DNA from: Acidimicrobiia bacterium
GTDB lineage: Bacteria; Actinomycetota; Acidimicrobiia; IMCC26256
Assembly: GCA_023262065.1 (NCBI GenBank)
Contig: JALRDW010000165.1
Location: forward strand, 1-23,274
DNA: 23,274 nt
Reading direction: 5' to 3'
The notes under the pieces are model-generated. The model saw only the letters and a program-made list of their open reading frames with translations, made no database searches and was not told where the DNA came from. Position numbers and translations under genes: made by a program. This document shows positions 14,195-21,593 of the stretch, in pieces; positions within the stretch are counted from its first letter, which is position 1, and the number at the start of each line of letters is the position of its first letter.

Positions 14195-14197
14195 GGT
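14192..14197 (+). promoter_or_regulatory. -10 box TAGGGT for nadB, overlapping the panC stop codon
   Basis: The panC stop TAG plus GGT. Six bases separate it from the GTG at 14204, the shortest gap of the set. There is no Shine-Dalgarno, so it is a candidate leaderless promoter. Confidence 0.45.
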
Positions 14198-14203
14198 CCG
14201 GCC

Positions 14204-15775
14204 GTGACCGACCTCCTCGTCCTCGGCAGCGGTATCGCCGGCCTCTCGGCCGCGATCCGGGCGGCCGAGGCCGGTCTCGACGTCACCGTCCTGACGAAGG
14301 GCGCGCTCGCGAACACCGCGACGAGCTACGCCCAGGGTGGGGTCGCGGCCGCGTTGGCCGAGCCGGACTCCCCGGCCCTCCACCGGACCGACACCCTCGT
14401 GGCCGGCGTCGGGCTCTGCGACCCCGATGCGGTCGACGTGCTGGTCGAGCAGGGTCCCGAGCGGGTGCTCGAACTCATGGCGCTCGGGGCCAACTTCGAC
14501 CGTGCGGCCATCGACGGCGAACTCGAACTCGCGCGCGAGGGTGGCCACTCGCTCGCCCGCGTGGTGCACGCCGGCGGTGATGCGACCGGGGCCGAGATCG
14601 AGCGGGCGCTCGTCGCCGCCATGCGCGAGCTCGAGGTCGACGCGCGCGAGCGCTGGTTCACCGTCGACCTCGTGGTCGAGGGTGGGACGGTCGTCGGCGT
14701 CGAGGCGATCGCGCCCGACGGTTCGGCGCACCGGATCCGGGCCCGCCACGTCCTGCTCGCGACCGGCGGTGCCGGGCAGCTCTTCGCGGTCACGACGAAC
14801 CCGCCCGTGTCCACCGGTGATGGCATCGCGATGGCGTACCGGGCCGGCGCCGCCCTCGCCGACGTCGAGTTCATGCAGTTCCATCCGACCGCCCTCGACG
14901 TCGCCGCGATGCCCCGACCGCTGCTCAGCGAGGCGCTCCGCGGGGACGGCGCGATCCTGCGGGACGAGCACGGCGCGGCCTTCATGGCCGAGGAGCACCC
15001 GCTGGCCGATCTGGCGCCGCGCGATGTGGTCGCCCGGGCGATCACGCGGCGCCTCGTCGAGCGGAACCTGGCCCACCTGTTCCTCGACGCCACGACGATC
15101 GACGACTTCGCGGCCCGGTTCCCGACCGTGGACGGCGCAGCCCGCGCCGCCGGCCTCGACCCGGCCGTGGACCTGCTCCCCATCGCGCCCGCCGCCCACT
15201 ACCTCTCGGGTGGGGTGTGCACGGACCTCGACGGCGCGACCACGCTCCCCGGGCTCTGGGCCTGCGGCGAGGTCGCGTGCTCGGGCGTGCACGGCGCGAA
15301 CCGGCTCGCCTCGAACTCGTTGCTCGACGGGCTCGTGTTCGCGCCGCGCGCGGTCGAGGCGATCCTCGACGGTCGCGACGGCCCGCTCGAGCGCGGCGTG
15401 CTGCGTGGCGTCCTCGGGCGGTCCGGCACCGCCGCCGCTCCGGTCACGGCGGTCGCCGCGATCGGCCGGGCCACGCTCCAGCGGGCGATGACCGCCGGCG
15501 CCGGTGTGCTGCGCGACGCGTCCAGCCTCGGGGTGCTCGACGCCACGCTCCCGCACGATGTGGCCGCCTCGACCCCGGCCGAGCACGAGGTCCGCAACCT
15601 CGTGACGGTGGCGCGTACGCTCGTCGCAGCGGCGCTCGCCCGCACGGAGTCCCGCGGCACGCACACCCGGCTCGACCACCCCGAGTCGGACCCGGCGTTC
15701 CGCGGCCGCCTCGTGCAGGTGCGCGGCGCCGAGCCCTTCCTCGCCCCGCTGCCCGTCCCCGTGGAGACCCCGTGA
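14204..15775 (+). CDS. nadB: L-aspartate oxidase
   Basis: FAD enzyme that oxidises aspartate to iminoaspartate for NAD synthesis. It is 523 residues. The FAD-binding site LLVLGSGIAGLSAAIRAAEAG is at the N-terminus. TATSYAQGGVAAAL, ARVVHAGGDATGAEI, LLATGGAGQLFAVTTNP, EFMQFHPTAL, RDVVARAI and HYLSGGVCTDLDGATTLPGL follow in the family order. GEVACSGVHGANRLASNSLLDGLVF ends the flavoprotein core. The C-terminal helical domain is present. The GTG start is six bases after TAGGGT. The stop overlaps nadC (GTGA). No quinolinate synthase gene (nadA) is in the window, although NadA consumes the unstable NadB product; it must be elsewhere. Confidence 0.96.
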   Translation: MTDLLVLGSGIAGLSAAIRAAEAGLDVTVLTKGALANTATSYAQGGVAAALAEPDSPALHRTDTLVAGVGLCDPDAVDVLVEQGPERVLELMALGANFDRAAIDGELELAREGGHSLARVVHAGGDATGAEIERALVAAMRELEVDARERWFTVDLVVEGGTVVGVEAIAPDGSAHRIRARHVLLATGGAGQLFAVTTNPPVSTGDGIAMAYRAGAALADVEFMQFHPTALDVAAMPRPLLSEALRGDGAILRDEHGAAFMAEEHPLADLAPRDVVARAITRRLVERNLAHLFLDATTIDDFAARFPTVDGAARAAGLDPAVDLLPIAPAAHYLSGGVCTDLDGATTLPGLWACGEVACSGVHGANRLASNSLLDGLVFAPRAVEAILDGRDGPLERGVLRGVLGRSGTAAAPVTAVAAIGRATLQRAMTAGAGVLRDASSLGVLDATLPHDVAASTPAEHEVRNLVTVARTLVAAALARTESRGTHTRLDHPESDPAFRGRLVQVRGAEPFLAPLPVPVETP

Positions 15776-16614
15776 CCTCGAGCCTCGATCCGCCGGTCGG
15801 CATCGTCCGCGAGGTCGTGGCACTCGCGCTGCGCGAGGACCTCGGCCTGCTCGGCGACCTCACCTCCATCGCGGTCATCCCGGAGGACGCCGAGGGCACC
15901 GCGCGCTTCGTGGCCCGGGGCGACGGCGTGCTCGCCGGGACCGCCGCGGCCACCGAGGTGTTCCGCCAACTCGACTCCGACGTGGTCGTGGCGTGGACGG
16001 CGGCGGACGGCGCGGAGCTCACGCCGGGCCTCGCGTTCGGCTCGGTGACCGGACCGCTGCGATCCCTCCTCGCCGGCGAGCGGACGGCGCTCAACCTCCT
16101 CCAGCACTGCTCGGGCATCGCGACGCTCACGCGACGGTACGTGCGCAGTACCCACGGGCACGCGCAAATCCGCGACACGCGCAAGACGCTCCCCGGTCTG
16201 CGGGCGCTCGAGAAGGCCGCGGTGCGCGCGGGCGGTGGGTTCAACCACCGCGAGTGCCTCTCGGACGCGGTGCTCATCAAGGACAACCACCTCGTGCACC
16301 ACGACCTGACCTCGGCGGTCGGGCGGGCCCGGGCCCACTGGCCGGGGCGCGTCGTCGAGGTCGAGTGCGACACGCTGGAGCAGGTGCGGGAGGCCGTCGC
16401 GGTCGCCGCCGACCTCATCCTCCTCGACAACATGACCCCGGACGAGGTGCGCGAGGCGCGGACCATCGCGGGACCCCACGCGCAGCTCGAGGTGTCGGGC
16501 GGCGTGACCATCGACAGCGTCGCCGCGTACGCGGAGGCCGGTGCCACCTTCATCTCGGTCGGGGCGATCACGCACTCGGCCCCCGCCCTCGACATCGGCC
16601 TGGACCTCGACTGA
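15772..16614 (+). CDS. nadC: Nicotinate-nucleotide pyrophosphorylase (quinolinate phosphoribosyltransferase)
   Basis: Converts quinolinate and PRPP to nicotinate mononucleotide. It is 280 residues from the GTG that overlaps the nadB stop. EDLGLLGDLTS (about 21-31) is the N-terminal signature, then GERTALNLLQHCSGIAT, RDTRKTLPGLRALEKAAVRAGGGFNHR (the substrate-binding Arg/Lys loop), VLIKDNHL, VEVECDTLEQV, LLDNMTPDEVR, LEVSGGVT and ISVGAITHSAPALDIGLDL. All are intact. An in-frame opening upstream inside nadB is spurious. Confidence 0.97.
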   Translation: MTSSLDPPVGIVREVVALALREDLGLLGDLTSIAVIPEDAEGTARFVARGDGVLAGTAAATEVFRQLDSDVVVAWTAADGAELTPGLAFGSVTGPLRSLLAGERTALNLLQHCSGIATLTRRYVRSTHGHAQIRDTRKTLPGLRALEKAAVRAGGGFNHRECLSDAVLIKDNHLVHHDLTSAVGRARAHWPGRVVEVECDTLEQVREAVAVAADLILLDNMTPDEVREARTIAGPHAQLEVSGGVTIDSVAAYAEAGATFISVGAITHSAPALDIGLDLD

Positions 16615-16615
16615 C

Positions 16616-17380
16616 ATGCTGCTCGCGATCGACACCGGCAACACCCAGACCGTCATCGGCCTGTTCGACGGCACCGATCTGGCGGACCACTGGCGGATCG
16701 CCACCGCGGCCGAGCGCACCTCGGACGAGCTGGCCCTCATGATCCAGCAGTTCCTCGGGTTCCACGGGTTCTCCTTCGACGACCAGATCACCGGCGTCGC
16801 CGTGTGCTCGGGCGTGCCGCGCATCACCGCGTCGCTGCGGGAGATGACGCGCCGGTACTTCGGCTTCGACGCGCTCATCATCGAGCCCGGCGTCCGCACG
16901 GGCATGCCGATCCTCTACGACAACCCGAAGGAGGTCGGCCCGGACCGCATCGCCGACGCGGTGGCGGCCTACGAGAAGTACGGCGGCCCCACGGTCGTCG
17001 TCGACTTCGGCACTGCGAACACCATCGAGGCGATCAGCGAGAAGGGCGAGTACCTCGGCGGTGCGATCATCCCGGGCATCGAGATCTCCCTCGACGCGCT
17101 GTTCGGTCGGGCGGCGGCGCTCCGGCGCGTCGAACTCGTCCCGCCCCGCAACGTGATCGGCAAGAGCACGGTCGAGTCGATCCAGTCCGGTGCGATCTAC
17201 GGGTTCAGCGGGCAGGTCGACTCGATGGTCGAGCGGTTCGAGGCCGAACTCGGCGAGTGCTCCGTGGTGGCGACCGGCGGCCTCGCCGAGCTCATCATCC
17301 CGCACTCCCGCACGATCGAGCACTTCGAACCGTGGCTCACGCTCGAGGGGCTGCGCATCATCTGGGAGCGCAACCGGTGA
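16616..17380 (+). CDS. coaX: Type III pantothenate kinase
   Basis: Phosphorylates pantothenate, the first committed step to CoA. It is 254 residues from ATG 16616, one base after the nadC stop. The ASKHA-fold nucleotide site MLLAIDTGNTQTVIGLFDG starts the protein. GPDRIADAVAAYEKYG (about 104-119) is the pantothenate-binding signature. VVDFGTANTIEAI and GGAIIPGIEISLDALFGRAAALRRVEL follow, typical of CoaX. GLRIIWERNR is the usual C-terminus. The stop overlaps lysS (GTGA). The coaX-lysS order is conserved in actinobacteria. Confidence 0.97.
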   Translation: MLLAIDTGNTQTVIGLFDGTDLADHWRIATAAERTSDELALMIQQFLGFHGFSFDDQITGVAVCSGVPRITASLREMTRRYFGFDALIIEPGVRTGMPILYDNPKEVGPDRIADAVAAYEKYGGPTVVVDFGTANTIEAISEKGEYLGGAIIPGIEISLDALFGRAAALRRVELVPPRNVIGKSTVESIQSGAIYGFSGQVDSMVERFEAELGECSVVATGGLAELIIPHSRTIEHFEPWLTLEGLRIIWERNR

Positions 17381-18921
17381 GCGAGGACCTCCTCGGTTCC
17401 GGGGCGGCGTCGGAGGCCGGCGCGCACGATGAGCGGACGCGTCGGCTCGAGAAGGTCGAGGCGCTGCGGGCGGCCGGGATCGATCCGTACCCGGTGCGCT
17501 TCGACCGCACGACCGATGCGGGCGCGCTGCGGGCGCGCTTCGGTCACCTCGAGCCGGGTACCGAGACCGATGAGGAGGTGGCCATCGCAGGGCGGGTGCT
17601 CCTGCTGCGCCGCCAGGGTCGGCTGTCGTTCGCGACGATCCGGGACGGCTCCGGCGCGATCCAGCTGTTCGTGTCCGAGGGCGAGATCGGCGCGGAACGC
17701 CACACCGAGTTCGACGGGTTCGACCTCGGCGACTGGATCGGGGTCGAGGGCACGGTCATGACCACCCGCAAGGGCGAGCTGTCGATCAAGGTGCGCGGGT
17801 TCCGGCTGCTCGCCAAGGCGCTGCGCCCGCTGCCCGACAAGTGGCACGGCCTGTCCGACACCGACACCCGGTTCCGCCAGCGGTACGTCGACCTCGTCGT
17901 GAACGAGGACGCGCGCCGGGTCTTCGCCGTCCGCTTCGCGGTGCTCGCCGCGATCCGGGAGTACCTCGCCGGTCGCGGCTTCGTGGAGGTCGAGACGCCG
18001 GTGCTCCACGATCAGGCCGGTGGCGCGGCGGCCCGACCGTTCCTGACCCACCACAACGCGCTCGACATGGACCTCGTGCTGCGCATCGCGCTCGAACTCC
18101 ACCTCAAGCGGCTCATCGTGGCCGGGTTCGACCGCGTGTTCGAGATCGGTCGGGTGTTCCGCAACGAGGGGCTCTCCACCCGCCACAACCCCGAGTTCAC
18201 GATGCTCGAGCTCTACGAGGCCTTCGTGGACTACGGGGAGATGATGACGCTCACCGAGGAGCTCGTCGCCCACTGCGCCCGGACCGCCACCGGTTCCACG
18301 GTGGTCGACCTCGACGGTGCGCCACTCGAACTCGCCCCACCGTGGCGCCGCCTCACCCTGCGCGACGCCATCCGGGAGCACGCCGGGGTCGACGTGCACC
18401 CGTCGATGCCGGTGGCGGACGTGCGGGCCCTGTGCGATCGCCTCGACGTCCCGTACGAGGCGTCGTGGGGGAGCGGCAAGCTCATGCTCGAGATCTACGA
18501 GAAGACGACGGAGCACCGCGTGCGCGGCCCGGTCTTCATCCTCGACTACCCGCGGGAGGTCTCGCCGCTGGCGCGGGTGCACCGCGACGATCCGCTCCTC
18601 ACCGAGCGCTTCGAGGTGATCATCGGTGGACGTGAACTCGCCAACGCGTTCTCGGAACTCAACGACCCCATCGACCAGCGGGAGCGGTTCGAGGCTCAGG
18701 CCGGGCTCGCCGCCGCGGGCGACGAGGAGGCTCACGGCGTCGACGAGGACTACCTGCGGGCGATGGAGTACGGGCTCCCGCCCACCGGCGGCCTCGGGAT
18801 CGGCGTCGACCGCCTCGTGATGCTCCTCGCGGGCGTATCCTCGATCCGGGAGGTCATCCTGTTCCCGCAGCTGCGGCCCGAGTCCCCCTCGGGTGGGGCC
18901 GACGGCGACGGTGGTGCCTGA
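17377..18921 (+). CDS. lysS: Lysyl-tRNA synthetase, class II
   Basis: Charges tRNA-Lys. It is 514 residues. The N-terminal OB-fold for the anticodon includes EVAIAGRVLLLRRQGRLSFATIRDG (about 67-91). Motif 1 is in IREYLAGRGFVEVETPVLHD, motif 2 in FEIGRVFRNEGLSTRHNPEFTMLELY and motif 3 in GLPPTGGLGIGVDRLVMLL near the C-terminus. The GTG start overlaps the coaX stop by four bases. The C-terminus has a short Gly/Asp-rich tail. A strong AGGAGG for the next gene begins at the last base of its stop codon. Confidence 0.97.
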   Translation: MSEDLLGSGAASEAGAHDERTRRLEKVEALRAAGIDPYPVRFDRTTDAGALRARFGHLEPGTETDEEVAIAGRVLLLRRQGRLSFATIRDGSGAIQLFVSEGEIGAERHTEFDGFDLGDWIGVEGTVMTTRKGELSIKVRGFRLLAKALRPLPDKWHGLSDTDTRFRQRYVDLVVNEDARRVFAVRFAVLAAIREYLAGRGFVEVETPVLHDQAGGAAARPFLTHHNALDMDLVLRIALELHLKRLIVAGFDRVFEIGRVFRNEGLSTRHNPEFTMLELYEAFVDYGEMMTLTEELVAHCARTATGSTVVDLDGAPLELAPPWRRLTLRDAIREHAGVDVHPSMPVADVRALCDRLDVPYEASWGSGKLMLEIYEKTTEHRVRGPVFILDYPREVSPLARVHRDDPLLTERFEVIIGGRELANAFSELNDPIDQRERFEAQAGLAAAGDEEAHGVDEDYLRAMEYGLPPTGGLGIGVDRLVMLLAGVSSIREVILFPQLRPESPSGGADGDGGA

Positions 18922-18930
18922 GGAGGCGAC

Positions 18931-19896
18931 ATGCGCGTGCTGATCACCGGGATGGGCGGCGAACTGGGCACGCGCACGGCCCAGTTGCTCGAGGCGCTCC
19001 CCGAGGTCACCGAGATCCACGGCGTCGACTTCGTGCCACCGCGGCGACGCCTGCGCCACGCCGAGTTCCGGCGCATGGACCTGCGCGACCGAGAGCGACT
19101 CGCGACCTACGTCCAGGAGATCGCGCCGACCCACATCGCCCACTTCGGGGTCTACGAGCCGCACGCCCGCACCACGCCGCGCCAGTCGGCCGCGTTCACG
19201 GAGGCGACCACGGTCGCGGTGCTCGGCGCGGCGACCCGCACCGGGGCCCTCGAGCGCGTGGCGGTGCGCAGCGGCCTCGTCGTGTACGGGCGCGACCGGG
19301 GCCAGCCGGCCGTGCCCGACGAGTCGTCGCCGGTGCTGCCGACCACGCCCTTCGGACGTTCCTGCCTCGAGGTCGAGGCGGTCGCGGTCGGTCTCGGCCG
19401 CCGGCACGGGTTCCCGGTGACCGCGCTGCGGATGGCGCCGATCGGCGGCTCCCACATCCCGAGCCCGTTGGGTCGTGTGCTGCGCCTCCCCGCGGTCCCG
19501 GTGCCGGCGCTCGCCGATCCCGCGTTCTCGCTCGTGCATCAGGACGACGCGGCGCGGGCGATGGTCGCCGCGCTGCGCAGCGACCACGACGGCCCGCTCA
19601 ACGTCGTCGGCCCCGGGGCGGCCAGCGTGTGGCAGGCGGTCCGCCTCGGCAACCGCGTGCCGATCCCGGTGGTCGGACCCGCCTGGAGCGCGGCGACCCG
19701 GGCGACCGAGTTCGCCGGGGCTCCCATGCCGCCCCACGTCGTCGAACTCCTGCGACGCGGGCGCACCGCGGACGGCACGACCGCGATCGAGGTGCTCGGT
19801 CTCGGCCCGCTCGCGAGCACCCAGGCGGTGTGCGCCGAACTCTTCGAGTGGGCGACAGTCTCGGCGATCCGACCGGACGCGGCGGTGGCGGTGTGA
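18931..19896 (+). CDS. Extended SDR-like NAD-binding protein lacking YxxxK
   Basis: A 321-residue protein with an epimerase-type Rossmann fold. TGMGGELG (6-13) matches TGxxGxxG. The Asp-ending second strand is HGVDFVPP and the third is MDLRDRERLATYV. HIAHFGVYEP is the usual strand after it. VVYGR is in the expected place, but where extended SDRs have YxxxK the sequence reads F141-G-R-S-C145 (TPFGRSCLEVE), so both catalytic Tyr and Lys are missing. LRMAPIGG and VHQDDAARAMVAAL follow the family pattern. The start ATG has AGGAGG (18921-18926) four bases upstream, the strongest ribosome-binding site in the window. The stop overlaps the acyltransferase-like gene (GTGA). The pair resembles M. tuberculosis Rv0501-Rv0502 in order, from memory. 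Its function is unknown; it may bind NAD(P) without SDR catalysis. Confidence 0.82.
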   Translation: MRVLITGMGGELGTRTAQLLEALPEVTEIHGVDFVPPRRRLRHAEFRRMDLRDRERLATYVQEIAPTHIAHFGVYEPHARTTPRQSAAFTEATTVAVLGAATRTGALERVAVRSGLVVYGRDRGQPAVPDESSPVLPTTPFGRSCLEVEAVAVGLGRRHGFPVTALRMAPIGGSHIPSPLGRVLRLPAVPVPALADPAFSLVHQDDAARAMVAALRSDHDGPLNVVGPGAASVWQAVRLGNRVPIPVVGPAWSAATRATEFAGAPMPPHVVELLRRGRTADGTTAIEVLGLGPLASTQAVCAELFEWATVSAIRPDAAVAV

Positions 19897-20588
19897 GCGC
19901 CGAGGCGGTGCTGCTCCCCGGGCCCGACGGCGGCTACGGCACCGACGACGACCGGGTCGGGCCGGCCGATCCCCTACGGTTCGTGCGGCGTCGGTTCGAC
20001 GGGCACTACCCGATCGACCCGTTCGGCGGTGACCCGCAACTCCAGGACCTGCTCGCCCCGATCGGCCGGCTCACGCTGCCCGTGCGGGTCGAGGGGCCGG
20101 GCCGGCTGCCGGAGATCGGCCCGGCGCTGCTCGTCGTGAACCGCGGGCTCGGCCTCGCCGAGCCGGTCGCGCTGTACCAGGCCGTGCGGCGCGAGGTCGG
20201 TCGGCGCCTGCGCGTCGTGGGCATCCCGGACCTGCCCTTCGTGGGGGACGGGCTGCGCAAGCTCGGCAGCGTCGCGCAGTACCCGGAGGACCTCGGCGCG
20301 GTGCTGCGCGCCGGTCACCTCGCGGCACTCCCGCTCGCGCACACCTGGTTGCGACAGGGCGCGGGCACGCCGCCGGTGCGCATGCTCGTGGCTGCGCTCG
20401 GGTTCCCCGTCTACCCGGTCGCCATGGTGCCGATCGGTCCCCTCGGTCTCCCGATCGCCGGGTGGCGGGTGCGCATCGGCGAGCCGATCCGCCTCGACGT
20501 CGAGCGCGGATCGGGGGATCCACTCGCCGCCGCGGAACTCGCGGAGGCGGCTCGGCTCGCGGTCGACGACCTGCTCATCGGCGACTGA
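19893..20588 (+). CDS. PlsC-like acyltransferase homologue with degenerate motifs
   Basis: A 231-residue protein from the GTG overlapping the SDR-like stop. About 35 residues of Gly/Asp-rich N-terminus precede DPFGGDPQLQDLLAPI, then VEGPGRLPEIGPALLVVNRGLGLAEPVALYQAV. That layout fits the lysophospholipid acyltransferase pattern (G...LP..GPALVVSNH). Yet the catalytic HX4D site reads N83-R84-G-L-G-L-A89-E90, without His or Asp, and the FPEG block reads LPLA (146-149). LRVVGIPDLPFVGDGLRKLGSV and YPVAMVPIGPLGLPIAGWRVRIGEPI keep the rest of the fold. It is probably catalytically inactive or repurposed at the membrane surface, paired with the SDR-like protein. The family call is by eye. Confidence 0.7.
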   Translation: MSAEAVLLPGPDGGYGTDDDRVGPADPLRFVRRRFDGHYPIDPFGGDPQLQDLLAPIGRLTLPVRVEGPGRLPEIGPALLVVNRGLGLAEPVALYQAVRREVGRRLRVVGIPDLPFVGDGLRKLGSVAQYPEDLGAVLRAGHLAALPLAHTWLRQGAGTPPVRMLVAALGFPVYPVAMVPIGPLGLPIAGWRVRIGEPIRLDVERGSGDPLAAAELAEAARLAVDDLLIGD

Positions 20589-20676
20589 CGCGCGCCCATC
20601 GACCGACGCGCGCCCGCGCCGGAATCGGGAGCAACCGGACCGGCACCGGACCGACGGTGACGCCGCGGCCCGAGGG

Positions 20677-20682
20677 TACGCT
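20677..20682 (+). promoter_or_regulatory. -10 box TACGCT for the alpha/beta hydrolase gene
   Basis: GTACGCT in the 151-base gap 20589-20739, 57 bases before the TTG start. The gap also holds two 11-base direct repeats GACGCGCGCCC (20587-20597 and 20605-20615). No terminator with a T-tract is seen. Confidence 0.35.
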
Positions 20683-20739
20683 CGTCCGAGCAGGTGCGGA
20701 GCCGATCGGACGGTCGGCGGAACGAGGGACGGATCGGGT

Positions 20740-21582
20740 TTGCCGGAGGTCGTCGCCACCGACGGGGTGCTCCTGCACTACGACGTGTTCGGGCGCAAGG
20801 ACGGGCCGCCGCTCCTGCTGATCCAGGGTCTCGGCACCGACTCGCGCGGCTGGGCGCTCCAGCGACTCGCCCTCGGTCGGCGCTACCGCTGCATCGCCCC
20901 GGACAACCGCGGCACCGGCCGCACCGAACCGACACCGGGGCCGTACTCGCTCGAGCAGATGGCGATCGACGCGCTCACCATCCTCGATGCCGAGGGGGTC
21001 GACCGCGCCCACGTGATGGGCGCGTCGATGGGCGGGGTCATCAGTCAGATCATCGGCGTGCTCCATCCGCACCGCACCCGGTCACTCGTCCTCGCGTGCA
21101 CCGCCTGCCGCCACCACACCTGGCGTCGCGAGCTGCTCGCCGAGTGGGCGGAGGCGGTGCGGGTCGGCGGGATGGCCGCGCTCGGGGAGGGTGCGCTCGA
21201 ATGGCTCGTGGGTCCCCGGCTGCGCAAGCGGTTCGGCATCTGGATCAACCTGCTCGCCCGGATCGTGCTGCAGTCACCGCCCGAGCCGTTCATCGCGCAG
21301 ATCGAGGCGATCCTCGACGCGCCGGACGACCTCGCGACCGAACTCTCGACGTTGCGTGTGCCGGTGCTCGTCATCACGGGCTCGCAGGACTCGCTCACGC
21401 CGGTGGGGGATGCCGAGGAACTCGCCGAGCGCATCCCGGGCGCCCGGCTCGAGGTGCTCGCGGGCGCCGCCCACGGCCTCATGGTGGAGGCCCCGAACGC
21501 GTTCAACGACGCGGTGCTGCGGTTCCTCGCCGAGGTGGATGCGGCGGCCGATGCGGCCGGTGAGCAGGCCCGGGGGGCCTGA
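20740..21582 (+). CDS. Alpha/beta-fold hydrolase
   Basis: A 280-residue cytoplasmic hydrolase. The catalytic triad is Ser96 in GASMGG (nucleophile elbow), Asp217 in GSQDSLTP and His245 in GAAHGLM. LLLIQGLGTDSRGW (25-38) supplies the oxyanion region and APDNRGTGRTEP (53-64) is the usual loop after strand 4. A helical cap lies between about 120 and 200. The start appears to be TTG 20740: the next in-frame GTG (20767) would remove the first strand, and no in-frame ATG is close upstream. It resembles carboxylic-ester hydrolases and 3-oxoadipate enol-lactonase-like enzymes; the substrate is unknown. It converges with the polyprenyl synthase gene, with six bases between the stops. Confidence 0.9.
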   Translation: MPEVVATDGVLLHYDVFGRKDGPPLLLIQGLGTDSRGWALQRLALGRRYRCIAPDNRGTGRTEPTPGPYSLEQMAIDALTILDAEGVDRAHVMGASMGGVISQIIGVLHPHRTRSLVLACTACRHHTWRRELLAEWAEAVRVGGMAALGEGALEWLVGPRLRKRFGIWINLLARIVLQSPPEPFIAQIEAILDAPDDLATELSTLRVPVLVITGSQDSLTPVGDAEELAERIPGARLEVLAGAAHGLMVEAPNAFNDAVLRFLAEVDAAADAAGEQARGA

Positions 21583-21593
21583 GTCGGCTCAGG
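21578..21593. terminator. Short hairpin over two convergent stop codons
   Basis: CCTGAG, loop TCGG, CTCAGG: a 6-bp stem that contains the hydrolase TGA (21580-21582) and the minus-strand TGA of the polyprenyl synthase. It is a candidate bidirectional terminator, but the stem is short and there is no T-tract. Confidence 0.35.

Noticed and set aside
12092..15823. Very long minus-strand open frame (over 1,200 codons) across folK, panC and nadB
   Set aside because: Arg/Gly/Pro-rich shadow of high-GC genes on the other strand; no domain pattern, and the plus-strand genes are certain.
20587..20615. Direct repeats GACGCGCGCCC, 18 bp apart
   Set aside because: Only two short GC-rich copies, so a CRISPR array or iteron is not supported.
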